Positions 1-10,899 of a DNA stretch of 64,000 bases are shown here, one piece after another; the stretch's first letter is position 1, and every line of letters begins with the position of its first letter. Below the pieces are notes generated by a model, which was not told where the DNA came from, made no database searches, and worked only from the letters and a program-made list of their open reading frames with translations. The translations under genes were made by a program, and so were the position numbers. The DNA is from Morella rubra (taxonomy: Eukaryota; Streptophyta; Magnoliopsida; Fagales; Myricaceae), in NCBI GenBank assembly GCA_003952965.2, contig CM025855.1, forward strand, positions 18,469,638 through 18,533,637, read 5' to 3'.

Positions 1-259
1 CTTATTAATTGACACCATAATCTTTACTTGTTAAAAGATTATTCTCATATGTCAACTAGGTCACCTAAAGGAAATATTCTAACAAAAATATCATCAAAAT
101 TTCAGAATAATGGTGCAGGAACGAAGTTCTCTCTTTGTTTAAATGTTCTGAAAAGCACCAAGAAGAAACTAAATTAATCCACGCATGCGAGCATAAATAT
201 CCAGAAACGAAATAGATTTCTTGTTCTCTTTAGGATGGACAAGATTAAAGATTAATTTC
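1..259. other. AT-rich flank, no gene seen
   Basis: Lies downstream of the LysM relic on the minus strand. Neither a membrane segment nor kinase-domain sequence could be read here, although a complete LYK gene would continue in this direction. Confidence 0.5.
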
Positions 260-1153
260 CTACCGAGTTCGACTCCTCTTGATTTTCTTCAAGTGAACAC
301 CGGAATTTGGTGCGCACTTAGTGACACACCCACACTCACTGGCAGAAACTGAGAGTGGGAGATTGAGAAAAAGAGAGCTACCTAATAGAGCAACCCGTTT
401 GACGGGAATCGTTTTCCCATCCAAATTCCCAGTGCAAGTCTTCCTTTCCAGGGGAACCACAATAGGTGTAAAAGGGAAGATAGTAATCTTTTCTGACAAC
501 ATGTTTGCCTCTAATATGGTCTACTCATTGCCACCAAAAGCCTTCGCTATTGACGATATATCATCATCCCATGTTACCATGTAAGCTAGCAAGGATGTTA
601 CCCCACGTGCCGTCTGGTTCTCAGTTGGACAGGCACATATCACTGGAACCGTCAGCCTTGTACCAACGGGAAGAGACTCAGGATCGTAATAGTTTTGACC
701 AATCACTGCCTGGCAAGTGGTAGGGCCTTGGTAAACGATATTGGCTATGAGAAAATATGTATCGCCAGACTTAGTGGTGTAAGGACCATTATGCTGGTTG
801 AGACTGCCAGCACAGGAACAACTGGAACTATAATCAACATATCGGACTGAGAAAAAAAAATCAACATATCGGAGGGAATCCTGTCAGAATATGAGATATT
901 ATTTATTGAAGCTATGTGGGAGGCTTCGGATCCAAGCAAATAGGCGATTACGACGGGAGTGTCGTAAGGTGGTTGGGACGGTTACAAAGGATTGACAGGA
1001 GTTTGGGCCATTGCAGAGGTACCCTTTTGATATGGAAGGGGATTCGGAGCAGACCTGTAGAGCGCTAAGGTAGGCTTGTTGGCAGTGTGACGATTGATGA
1101 AAGAAAAATACAAGAAGGACCATTGAGAGGATACAGAATGGGAAAATAGCCAT
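260..1153 (-). pseudogene. LysM receptor-like kinase (LYK4/LYK5-type) ectodomain, frameshifted and truncated
   Basis: LYK4/LYK5-type proteins are plasma-membrane receptors whose three extracellular LysM domains take part in chitin perception. The minus strand starts at 1153 with a hydrophobic signal peptide (MAIFPFCILSMVLLVFFF), followed by GYLCNGPNSCQSFVT and, in another frame, AYLLGSEASHIASINNIS. A LysM core (TKSGDTYFLIANIVYQG, about 735-780) and GQNYYDPESLPVGTRLTVPV (about 640-700) follow. The last part is ITIFPFTPIVVPLERKTCTG. The parts fall in at least three frames, with shifts near 985 and 815, and an in-frame 8-residue duplication of DMLI lies near 840-870. The reading stops at 260 without a transmembrane or kinase region. 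The family is usually encoded by one exon, so this is probably a truncated pseudogene; sequencing error at the frameshifts remains possible. Confidence 0.85.
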
Positions 1154-1626
1154 TGAGTTGAGTTTCGAGACCAGAAATGCGCTTGCTTTCTGTTCTTTCT
1201 TCTAGCAACTAGAGATCACGCTTTCCCGTTTTTGTTGAAGGCATATTAAAGGAAGTTTTTCGCGTATTCAATTGTTCAAAAAAGAATTGGCACAGAAGAG
1301 AGAGATTTTTACCTATATTTTTTTTGAGTCCAATTTCTAGAATACTTTTATTATAGGTCTATTCAGAGCAGCACATGTCGTGTTCTATCAAAATCTTGCT
1401 TTTGTACTCAAAAAAAATTTGTAAAAATTGAATACGCATAAAACTTATACACAGATAAGATACCTGATTAGATTTAGATGAGAATTGCTTTTATGATTGA
1501 AATTGAGAAGGTTTTTTTAATTAAAAGTAATATATCAATTTGGATTTTCTTATATCATTAGGAAAACGCAAGGATGTTGTTGACTAGGGGGAAAAAAAAA
1601 AAAAAAAACAGAACAACAGCCAAAGT
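1154..1626. other. AT-rich spacer upstream of the LysM relic
   Basis: This would be the promoter side of the minus-strand LysM relic. It is AT-rich with homopolymer runs (A-run at about 1592-1608). No gene is seen and no TATA box could be assigned with confidence. Confidence 0.4.
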
Positions 1627-1753
1627 ACTCATAAAGCACTCATATTTCTGGAGCTGACGCGTTTTCCTTTTTGTCTTGGAGTCACTGTAGTTAGTTAAAG
1701 CAAAGAAGAACCTTCGGCGAAGTTTCAAGGCGCGCATGGATGCCTGATCATAT
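1627..1753 (+). repeat. Imperfect direct repeat, copy 1 (with 2904-2983)
   Basis: The order CATAAAG-ACTCAT, a TTTTCCTT stretch, GGC(G)AAGTTTC and a GCGC-CATG-TGCCTGATC end recurs at 2904-2983. The two copies flank the CACTA-type repeats and the LINE insert. They may be a duplication of host sequence or ends of an older element. Confidence 0.5.
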
Positions 1754-1879
1754 TGCTTCTTTGACTGTTTCGGTATGAGTTGTTCGGCACATTTGAGCTA
1801 AAAAAAAACTTCAAATTGGTGAGAAAATAGTAACAAATATATGAAAAAACCATAAATCGGTTTTAACAAATCGTGGCTT

Positions 1880-2802
1880 GTTTTTAAAGATGCTGCTAAA
1901 ACAATTTTCCAATGGGATTTTTAAAATGCTACTTAAACTGACTTTTACCAGCATTTTTGAAAACACGGCTCAAAACTAGACTTTCACTGGCGTTTTTAAA
2001 ACACCACTAAAACTAGACTTTCTCCAGCATTCTTAAAGACTTTCACCAGCATTTTAAAACGCGGCTAGAGACTAGACATTCACCAGTGTTTTTGAAATGC
2101 CGTTAAAACTAGACATTCACCAACGTTTTTAAAATGCCTCAAACTAGACTTTCACCAATGTTTTCAAAACGCCGCTAAAGACTAGACTTCCACTAAAATT
2201 AGACTTTCACCAACATTTTTAAAACACTGCTAAAGATTAGACTTTCACATATTGGAGGGTTTCAAAATGCCACTACAAAAATGCTGGTGAAATTTTACCA
2301 GCATTTTTCCTGTCCAGAATTTTGGGGTCGTGCGTGGCTTCCACGTACCCACTCACCGCCATAGCTTGCTACCTTAGGCCATGCTTTGCGACTTTTCCTA
2401 CCCATGAGCGGGGTGTTTTTCCTTTTTGTTATTTTGTTTGTTTTGGTAAGTTGCAGGACCTTGTTGTTACTTGGGGCTTTTCCGGCCACTTGTGGGCTTT
2501 GTTGCGTCACTTTTAGGCTGTCATTACCTTAGTTCTCATCTACTAGCACCCAATTGGTTCCGTAGCTATAATCTATCATTTCCTGTCACTCCGCTCTCTC
2601 TGTTTTACATGGAGCATTTGTAGTTCTCTCGATTCTTTTGGATCCTGCTAGTATTTCTTTACAGCCTAGATCTGCTTGGATTTATAGTTTCTTAATCTTT
2701 ATTATATTTTGTACGGTGAATTTCATTGCAATGAAACCATTTACTAAAAAAAAAAATACTAGCATTTTTGAGTTCCACTTTAGGTCCTTTTTTTTTGTAG
2801 TG
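1880..2802. mobile_element. CACTA-type subterminal repeat cluster (remnant)
   Basis: About ten degenerate repeats of the form CACCAGC(A/G)TTTTT-AAAAC-CC-CTAAA-ACTAGACTTT, spaced roughly 40-50 bases, fill 1900-2270. GCGTTTT/AAAACGC arrays of this kind are typical of the subterminal regions of some plant CACTA elements. A terminal-like CACTACAAAAA occurs at 2273, and the right edge ends TTTTTTTGTAGTG at 2802, the reverse of a CACTA terminus. No transposase is present and no 3-bp target duplication was found, so boundaries are uncertain. Confidence 0.6.
2309..2756 (+). mobile_element. 5'-truncated LINE insertion (3' end only)
   Basis: This block ends in a short A-run at about 2745-2756 after AATGAAACCATTTACT, like plant L1-type 3' ends. 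It is flanked by a near-perfect 13-bp direct repeat: TACCAGCATTTTT (2296-2308) before and TACTAGCATTTTT (2757-2769) after. An A-tail, a variable target duplication of this length and 5' truncation are the standard marks of target-primed reverse transcription. No ORF is retained; only 3' untranslated sequence appears to be present. Confidence 0.75.
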
Positions 2803-2903
2803 CTTGAAGAACGAATAGAAAATACACTAAGTTTGTGTTTCGGGAAAAAATACTCTAAAGTCTAAACGGGCACTCAGTTATCCCGTCCCATTGTTCTTAT
2901 TTC

Positions 2904-2983
2904 ATAAAGTACTCATGTTTCTATAGCTTACGGTTTTCCTTACGGCAAAGTTTCGGGGGCCGCGCACATGGGTGCCTGATCTG
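2904..2983 (+). repeat. Imperfect direct repeat, copy 2 (with 1627-1753)
   Basis: Second copy of the motif series at 1627-1753, slightly shorter. Between 2803 and 2903 nothing else is recognised. Confidence 0.5.
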
Positions 2984-3610
2984 TCTTCCTCGAGCAACAC
3001 TGTCAAGTATGGGTCTGCTCTGCATGCCGCATACACTACATATTTCTGCGTCTCTTCCATTGGACTACTTAGTTAGGTAGAATGATTAGACCAAGAACAA
3101 ATAATAACAAGACTCAAACCAATCCGAGAGCTCGGATAACTTCGATTTCGTGACTCTTGTAGATATCGCTCTCTTATGAACTATTCGATCGCCCTAGATA
3201 GACAACTACATAGAGGGTCTCTACAAGTCTATATATTCTTTGATTTCGTTCTCCGGATCTGTGAGCATTAAAAGAAGAAAGACTTTCAGGCTTTCTCGCC
3301 ACATTCAAGCTTAGGAAAGAAAGGCTCCCGTTCGTGCCCTGTAAGAAGGAAAGGCATGCCTCCTCTTCTACTGCAGGGGATTCTCGAACAAAGGAAAGCC
3401 CGTATTTTTGTCCTACTTCTTAAAGCTATTGATTAGCTGCTAATATTTTGGAACCGTGAATAGCTACAAACGTGATTCTAGGAGGATTACACCGTGCATT
3501 TGTATAGCCTAACTAAGTGCAAAAATTCTATCTGCAGCAATCCTCTGCAACTATATAAGCATCCTTTGTTAATGAAACATTGATCTAGATTTCATACAAT
3601 TATCAAATCC
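2984..3610 (+). repeat. Putative Copia LTR, boundaries uncertain
   Basis: The segment directly precedes a primer-binding-site-like motif and a Copia gag ORF. It contains a TATA-like CTATATAAGCATCC (about 3550) near its 3' side, the usual layout of promoter and R region in plant LTRs. No partner LTR was found, so the left boundary is not fixed. The part at 3260-3420 is rich in GAAAGAAAGGC-type purine tracts and may be a separate insert. Confidence 0.45.
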
Positions 3611-3614
3611 TTTA

Positions 3615-3627
3615 TAGTATAGGAGCC
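3615..3627 (+). other. Degenerate primer-binding site
   Basis: TAGTATAGGAGCC matches the common plant initiator-tRNA-Met primer-binding site TGGTATCAGAGCC at 10 of 13 positions. It sits 40 bases before the gag start, as expected between the 5' LTR and gag. Confidence 0.5.
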
Positions 3628-3666
3628 TTTCTAGTCTCTCACGAGCATCTTTTTTCTTTTTTTCCA

Positions 3667-3998
3667 ATGTCTCAACTCACGGCCCCACCCCCGATGATAC
3701 ACCCCAAAACACCCCCGTTGTTACACGCCACCCTCCACGGAAGCTCTTCCTCTGGTCCTGTTAACACAGCCAGTCTGCTTCCCTTCAAACTCACTGGATC
3801 TAACTATCCTGCTTGGCGTGCCCAGTTCATCATCATAACGATTGGTTATGATCTTCTCGGATATATTGATGGCACTTTGCCTGCCCATCAAGGTCTGCAT
3901 CATCCTCCTTGGCTTCTCCTCAATACCTTCACTAGTATTGGCAGGACGAGCTTCGTCTCCACGCTATATTTGCATTGGTTTCTAAGAGTGTTGTGCCT
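3667..3998 (+). pseudogene. Copia gag N-terminal fragment
   Basis: Ty1/Copia gag forms the retroelement's virus-like particle. The reading frame opens at 3667 (MSQLTAPPPM), and about residues 38-75 read LPFKLTGSNYPAWRAQF then GYDLLGYIDGTLPA, the conserved start of plant Copia gag. After about 3900 the frame shifts; the alternative frame continues YWQDELRLHAIFALVSKSVVP, matching the next conserved gag block. The homology ends exactly where CACTA-like terminal sequence begins (3999). The remainder of gag was not found in the window, so this is a broken 5' end of a Copia element. Confidence 0.75.
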
Positions 3999-4189
3999 CA
4001 CTAAAAAGAATGACTTTTAGTGAAAAAAAAAATTGCCACAAAAAGTCAAAATGTTGTCACTAAAGCTTTTAGTGACGAAATGTTTTTGTCACTAGGTTTG
4101 TCAGAGAAAGAATTTCACGAAATGTATTTCGTGATGAAATTTGGGATTCACACGAAAAGTTTTTGGTGATGGAAAAATTTCGTCACTAA

Positions 4190-4800
4190 ATGCAACGATC
4201 GATCGGAATGTTACGTTCAATTGTGGTCTAGTCAAATACGGTCGATCATTAAGGGTATTGATTAGATGGTGACACCGAAGGGATCAATCAGGTGGAATCA
4301 CGGTCGGTCGGACCTTGTTTTGAAACGATCGATCTAGAAACCAGCACGATCAATCGCCAATTTGATGATCGATCAATACATTTAACCAATCGAATGCTAA
4401 GAAGAATATGATCGATCGTTTCAGTTTTACCGATCGAACGTGTTTGTCTAACCGATTGATCACTTGAGTTGGACGATCGAATGTTGTATTAAGAACCGAT
4501 CAACAAGTTTTGTTAGCAATGGAACGAATATTTTCGAAGTGATCGATCAATGTCACATGACGATCGATCGTAATGTTTGGATGATCGACCGGCTATTTCT
4601 GTACTGATCGGTTGCTTATAATGCCAATGGATCACTTTTTGATTACTAGTCGATCGCTTGCACGAGGCCATCGATCATTATTTTAGGCTTTTAATATTGG
4701 GGATCGAATGACGGTATTCGTGTTCAATCATGTTCACAATAACGGTTTGATCGCTAGAATTGTCGATTGAACGATATTAACATAACCAGTTCTTTTATTA
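4190..4800. repeat. Left GATCGATC subterminal array
   Basis: About 20 occurrences of CGATCGAT, GATCGATC, ATCAATCG or close variants lie in both orientations in roughly 600 bases, separated by unrelated AT-rich spacers. In CACTA elements such short subterminal repeats are binding sites of the element's DNA-binding protein (TNPA in En/Spm). The role here is inferred from position and form. Confidence 0.65.
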
Positions 4801-4959
4801 TGGAAAATATTATATAACACATACATTATAATAACAATACAATACTCACATTCATAACATCAATAATAATACATAATGGTCTATAATTAAACCGAAAATA
4901 ACATCTTAGTAGTACATAATATAGCAATCACAAAGCATAAATATTACAACATATCACAT

Positions 4960-6950
4960 CTACATGTGTGAGCCCCCAAACTGACTGAATAGTTGCTTTG
5001 ACATGTCGTGCATTTTCTTCTCCATTACAGGGGACATGTGCTGCTCCAACTTCTTCAATATTTTCTGCCCATAAGCACTATTAACGAGCCAATCGATCGA
5101 TGATTTTAATTATTAAAAAGTCAATTTTTGAACTTAAAAAAATACTACACTATGAAATATTTTTTACTTATGATGCTATATCAATACATGTCTCATACTA
5201 ATAACTTCTAATCATGTGCTAAATAAAGATTATATCACTAGTGTATACCATGTATATATAAACTAACTCTATACCATGTTTCTATGATATAACATGCACA
5301 ACCTGAACATGCTTTCCATAATCAATCGTTATTTTATTGTTATTTAAAAATATATTTGTACTTAGAGATACATACATGTACTTATATTTTATATATATTC
5401 TTATATTTTTTATTTGATCGATCGTTATTAATTGTTTATGTAAATTTGTTCTTAAATTTAATTTAAATTCTTATATTACTTTGTTGAGTGATCATTTTGA
5501 ATTGTTTATGTACACATGTATGTGCTTATATTTTATTTAAACACGTAGCTTATTTAACTGACTAACTTTGCAATTTTTCGTAATTTTGTCATCAAAAGGG
5601 TATTTTGGTCAATTTACAAATTGCCACGTCAGAAAAAAAAATGAAATCATAAATTGTAATCATAATTAGTCTAGATTAAAGATATATGTCCCAAATACAT
5701 AAATAAAAACACAAAATACATATTAAATCTAAGGATTTAAATTTCATCCCCAAAATTCATCACATCAGCCGGAATATCCCAAAGAATCTTTGCAGGATCT
5801 ACCTCTGTCTTGAACTCCTCTTTGGATGATCTCCATGGGAGCAACAATTGCATTCTTATGCAGCATCGCAATTTTTCTCTTCCCGTGAAAATCTTTTCGG
5901 AGCAATTGGATCTCCTGCTCCAATTTCTCCATCCGGTCCTCAAGATGCCTCAGTGCATTCTTGACAATTATGCTGACATGGATTTCAAGATCCCCAAAGA
6001 GCTGGGCCACCTAAGGAGAAGGCGCTCCCGTGTCTACCAGGGCCTCTGCTTAGGGCGCTCTAGTTTCGGTTGATGGCTCCGTTGTCGTATATGGGGCTAC
6101 TGTTGCTCTATGAGCTTACCGTCAAACTAGTGCCCCCTGCCCCACTTTCCTCGATATAGTGGACCTGTTTAGGGCTTTGCTGACCGGCGTATGCAGCTCC
6201 CTGTCACTGATCACGACACCCTGACCAATTAGAAACAAAGTCAGGAACACATTGTATGGGAGGCAACTACAATGGGTCGACCAAGACTCCTCCACTATCA
6301 GTGAGTACATGTAGAGCAGGAGATCAATCTACATCTATTGACCAAGCAGGAGCATGCACTGCACTCTTGGGAATGGGCACTCTGGGGAGTGGGATCTGCC
6401 GTCGATGTTTAGAGTTCAAATTAGGTGCATCATCCATCAGAAGAGAGTGAACTCATTTTGTTTAATGAGGCTACCAACAACTGCAAACGTCTACCTCATC
6501 ATAATCATCCACAGGTCCTACTCTGATGTCCTCTTCTCATCAGTAAAGGGTGTCGATGGGAAGCATGGGGTCGTGGCCGCTCACAGCTCAAAAAAGCGGC
6601 AAGGACATCTCGCACTGTCATTTGCTGCTCATCTCCATCCCACGCAGCCACAATGGCAGAATAGAAATCCCGTACTAGGCCGTCCAAAGTGAAACCAACT
6701 ATCTAGGAGGGCTGACATAAGAAACCCTAGTACCCAAAGAGCTAGAATAAGGTGTTATCCTCGAACATCAGCTCATCAAAATCAGAGAGCCTCAAAGGAT
6801 GCTCTTTGGCCACTGGCCACATCCTCAGGTACTCCATCCGCATCTTTATGGTTAGCTCGGGCTCCCGCTACTCCTAGGACGACGATCTTGCCCCGGTCCT
6901 CGAACTAGTTCGTGCATGTTTAACTCCAGACATTTTATGAATGATGCAAC
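4960..6950 (-). pseudogene. Broken accessory ORF of the CACTA-like element (coiled-coil protein)
   Basis: Minus-strand pieces in different frames read as one decayed protein. At about 6500-6690 is LDGLVRDFYSAIVAAWDGDE, and at 5765-6010 is a coiled-coil-like segment including HLEDRMEKLEQEIQLLRKDF. At 4960-5090 a C-terminal tail contains ILKKLEQHMSPVMEKKMHDM and then a stop. The style (heptad-rich, no catalytic motifs) fits the second, DNA-binding-type gene of plant CACTA elements or a plant transposon accessory protein. I do not recognise a specific family. Stops and frameshifts make it non-functional. Confidence 0.5.
5100..5730. other. AT-rich stretch within the CACTA-like element, no gene
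   Basis: Very AT-rich with short TATATAT and TTATTT runs. It separates the tail exon-like piece from the coiled-coil piece of the broken accessory ORF and may be decayed intron. Confidence 0.4.
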
Positions 6951-7209
6951 AATTGTATATAAATAAGAGTTAATAAATTAAAAATAAAATCATAATTAAA
7001 ATAACGAATCTACAATTTTTGTGATCGATCTGCCAATTCATCAATCGGATGTCAAAAAAACACGATCAATTGCTTATCCAAAGCTATGCATTTTATTAAG
7101 TCATCGATCTATCGGTCAAAAACACCGATTGATCACAAGTGCAACAAAGCACACATTATTATAGAAGTGATTGATTGGCAATGTGACGATCAATCGGTTG
7201 TTATTGTAA

Positions 7210-8395
7210 ATGCATAGTTTCTGTAAGTCTAAATAACAACCCAATAGTGGGCTGAATTGGGTATTATAAAAAACTTAGTCCTTTTTAGATAAAAAAAAAA
7301 ATCAGATCTGAAAAATTCCCTTTTACTACGAATAAAATTGCAAATCTGAAAATACCAAATGCTATTTAATATGAAGAACAATAAAGTATAAAAGTACCAC
7401 AAATATGGATATGGAATGAATAATAAGAGAGATAGAGTTAGAGAGATGACACCGTAATTTTAAGTGGTTCAGGCCAACACTTGCCTACGTCCACCCCCAA
7501 GGCTATTGGGCTTCCTTCACTATTCTCCAAATAGCAAATACATCTTAACTTCCCGAGTGCTAAGGAACCTTTACAAAGCATTTTTCGAGCTCACGCTTTA
7601 ACTCTCTTCACAAATCCCAAAACCTAAGGGATTTCTTCTACCTCACATGAGTAGGACAAGTGTTTACCCAACACTCAAGTGTTTTTAAAAGATGGATACA
7701 AGGAATAATAAAGAAAGGCTCTTAAGCCAAATAAGCAAGTGAAAGCACAAAAGTGTGGAATGGCTCTCTAAGCCAAATAACAACGAAAAGCTCAATAAGT
7801 GCAAGAAAACAAGATTCTCAAGGAAAGCTAAAGTTTGGCAGGTGGGAGCACAAGCTTTCTGGTAGGTGCGTTCTTCTCTCTTCTTCAAAGCATTTTCTCT
7901 CTCTAGAAGTTAGGGCAAGAATAATTGCAAGTGTGTTTTCTTTTCTTCAAGAAATTTCTCTCTTTGAAGACTAGATCATCAATGATGAACAAGATGACAA
8001 GATTTAACAATGAAAGCTTTGGTCTTGAAGGAATCAGCTGATGATTTTTTTGGATCTAGCTTTTTCTCTCTTTCATTGACTAGATCTTGAATAATGATGC
8101 AATCCTCGCCTTTCTCTCTCTATCTCATTTTATTTATAGCCCCTGGGACTTCAATGGTCTTCAAGTAGCTTTATTATACCATTGGAGGATTATCCAATTC
8201 ATTTTAGAACTTTTTAAATGAGCTGGCGTCGTTCCAGTTTTTCTGCAAAATCGCAGCATGTGTCGACACATAGTCTGCATGTGTTGACACATCAAACATG
8301 GGTCCGGAATTGTGCTGTCTTGGATGTCAGTGCAATGTGTCGACACTTGTCTTCAATGTGTTGACACATTCAATGTTGGAGTTTGCAAAACAACC
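7210..8395. mobile_element. Nested LTR-like insert inside the CACTA-like element
   Basis: The GATCGATC motifs stop at about 7205 and resume at about 8420. The intervening sequence differs in character. It has AGAGAGATAGAGTTAGAGAG, then GTGGTTCAGGCCAACACTTG and GCCTACGTCCACCCCCAAGG, a combination common in plant LTRs, and a cluster of TGTGT(C/T)GACACA motifs near its right side. No ORF of note is present. Termini and target duplication were not resolved, so solo LTR is only a suggestion. Confidence 0.4.
8258..8369. repeat. Four near-palindromic ATGTGTYGACACAT motifs
   Basis: ATGTGTCGACACAT occurs at 8258, with single-step variants at 8279 (C to T at the centre), 8335 and 8356. The spacing is 21, 56 and 21 bases, that is, two pairs with identical internal spacing. 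Confidence 0.8.
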
Positions 8396-8399
8396 TAGG

Positions 8400-9350
8400 G
8401 CTAATAGTTTCGATTACTGTTAAGCGATCGATCGGGTAGAAATTTGTAACATTTGAATCTGTGCATTTCAAACGGCTGATCGATCTGTACATGTGTGATC
8501 AATCGGTCTCAAATGTATCTACCAGATCGATCACCCCATATGCCGATTGATTAGTAGGAAAACATAACGAACCGTTAAGCTATTGATTGATCTATCAAAA
8601 ACAGCCGATCGATCACTTATCCCATTGGTCACATGACAATCGGCACAAAATGGCAATCGATTGGCATGGGGACGATGGGAAAAAAAAAACTCAGACCCTA
8701 TATTACCATCTAAATCGATTATATAACAAATTAACAAAACTAAGCTGAAAGCCAAGTTAAACCGCTTAAAAAATTAAATAAGTACATACCTTTAATGTAG
8801 ATGAAATTGGGGAGCTTTCTACACACTTTGAAGGACAATGGTGTTGATCGTTGAGAGCGTTTTTGATAGTGTATGAGAGGTTCGCGGGGAAAAAATGGCT
8901 TATGGCTCTTTTCATGTCATCCCTCATGCCAATCAATTGGCAAACTCACCTTTTGGTCACTTGTTTTTATACACATGGCACATTACGATTCGTTGAAGTG
9001 GCAATCGATCAGTGTTTAGGGCAGATCGAGTATCTATTCAAATAAGTGATGGATACGCTACCGATCGATCGAAACTGTGAGATGATCAATCACTTTGAGT
9101 GGACACGTGCTAGCATGCTATTCGTTGTACGACAAACGGTGATGTGAAACTTACTTGCTGCACTTGGCGTGTGCCGCATGTCCATTCGTTACCGACCAAT
9201 CATCATTATGGATTGATCGATCAGGGTGTCTCAATTCAATCGCACCGATCGATCACTATGGGTGATGACGTAATTTAATCACCAAAGCTCTACGCAAGTC
9301 GTGATGGAGTAATTCATCACAACAAGTGCGATCGATCGTCTAAACAACTG
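8400..9350. repeat. Right GATCGATC subterminal array
   Basis: Same motif family as the left array, dense at 8420-8660 and 9000-9350, again in both orientations. The short stretch at 7020-7205 before the nested insert belongs to the same array. Confidence 0.65.
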
Positions 9351-9585
9351 ATCAATCGGCTTCATGATGAAAATTTTCATCACAAAAGAATTTACTTTTA
9401 GTGACGGAATAACCATTTCGGGACTAATTTGGGCTTTAGTAACAAAATTTGTGACGGAATATATTTCTATCACAAATAATCTTTTTTTAGGGACGAAAAT
9501 AGCATTTCTAAAAAATGACTTTTAGTGACGAAATTCAATTTGTCATAAAAAATTTCATCACGAAAGCCCAAATTTCTAGTAGTAT

Positions 9586-10740
9586 ATAATGGACATGGCA
9601 TTTTCAAAATGACATCTGCATCAATGGCATTTGCACCAATGAAAATTCAATGTTAATGGGTGATGATACCGATCACTGAGGAGTGCAACCATCACTATCG
9701 GGTAGTGGATGGCTCTGGGGTAGAAGGCATAAGGGCCTTTACCCATCATCTTAGGGTGAAAAATGCCTAGGACTGTCCTAAAGTGGAGGGGACATTGGAT
9801 GCACAACCTTGTACCTGGGGGTGATATAGTGGACAGCAAAGGCAAAGGATATACAACATGAGCATGGTTTTTCTACTGCATATGATTATACTAGTATTAT
9901 CTTTGAAACATTGGACTATTTGCTGAATATGAAAGTACTGTTTGTACCACTATTTGTCATCACATGCCTCCTATCCCCCTTACTGAGTCCTTAAGACTCA
10001 CCCTATTTCCTTGTCCATATTGTTGTTTATTGCTAACACAGATTATAGAGATATTCGTCTTTCACACCCATGAGCTCCCCACCCATGTTTTGGTTATCCA
10101 TGTTCGAGTCCTAGTTTCAAACGTCTTGGATGTGATTGGGGACCATTAGCCCTACTTAATTCCGAAGAATCTGCCACGAAATGTCTTGTACGAGAATGGC
10201 CTACTGGGGGAGAATCACACTGGTGAATTGGGTTAACATCACCCTATCTGACAATGATGAAGACTGAGCTGCTTGATGCTTTTGTTTTATGTTTTTACTT
10301 AGTGTTGGCATGCCTGTACATAAGCTTTGAACAATAGGGTTAGTGATCTTAAATATAGGCTTCTCTGTCATTAGCCTAGATTTTGTAAGGATGTTAGGAT
10401 CCTCCCTAGTCCCTAACCCTTATGGATAGGTTGCTTTCTTTTAGTGTGCTATTATCTTATGTATGCGTGATGGTTGCTTTGTACTTAAGTATTTAAGTGA
10501 TTTTATTTTAACTTGACTTGCATTTTTACCATACTATTTCTGAGTAAATTTTACAAGTCTTCTGCAGTATTTTCTATTAAGTAGTAAATCTTTACAAACC
10601 CCAAGGAAACTACTATAGTCTTGAAACCCTTAGATTAAGACGTGCTGTAATCTAGCCTTTATGCATCTTTGTCACTATAAAGAGGCCTTAGAGACTAATA
10701 TGAGTACAAGGGACGTGACAACATGCTGCTTTACTTTGGA
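9586..10740 (+). other. LTR-like spacer, no gene
   Basis: No coding sequence could be supported. The right part (about 10250-10720) ends AGGGACGTGACAAC, similar to the 3' ends of some plant Gypsy LTRs, and carries ACTATAAAGAGG shortly before. No primer-binding site or partner LTR was found, so this is a weak call. Confidence 0.35.
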
Positions 10741-10899
10741 CAACAAACGAATTTGCAGCTTATGATAATCTCTTGAGTTGGAGTACGAAAGTAAGGGTGG
10801 GAACTAATATGCCCATTTTCCAAGAAGGAATTGCACGTCTTAATCCATTAAGATATCCACGGCGAGGCAAGCAACTATACTATAGGGTGTGAGGGAGAA

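Larger units (their letters stand above)
3999..9585. mobile_element. Degenerate CACTA-like element with GATCGATC subterminal arrays
   Basis: The left edge reads CACTAAAAAGAATGACTTTT and is followed by repeats of TTTTAGTGACGAAA and its inverse. The right edge has the same TGACTTTTAGTGACGAAA motif and ends CCAAATTTCTAGTAGTA, the reverse of a CACTACTAGAAA-type terminus with one mismatch. Both flanks carry dense GATCGATC/CGATCGATC motifs. No TNP2-type transposase was found inside, only a broken minus-strand accessory ORF, and there appears to be a nested insert at about 7210-8395. The 3-bp target duplication could not be confirmed. Confidence 0.6.

Noticed and set aside
1880-2270. CRISPR-like array
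   Set aside because: Repeats are degenerate, spacers are not unique or uniform, and the context is plant nuclear; they are CACTA-type subterminal repeats.
3260-3420. Possible organelle (mitochondrial) DNA insert
   Set aside because: Purine-rich GAAAGAAAGGC sequence recalls plant mitochondrial spacers, but no mitochondrial gene could be recognised.
9960-10149. 61-codon plus-strand frame
   Set aside because: Short, no recognised motif, in an LTR-like spacer.
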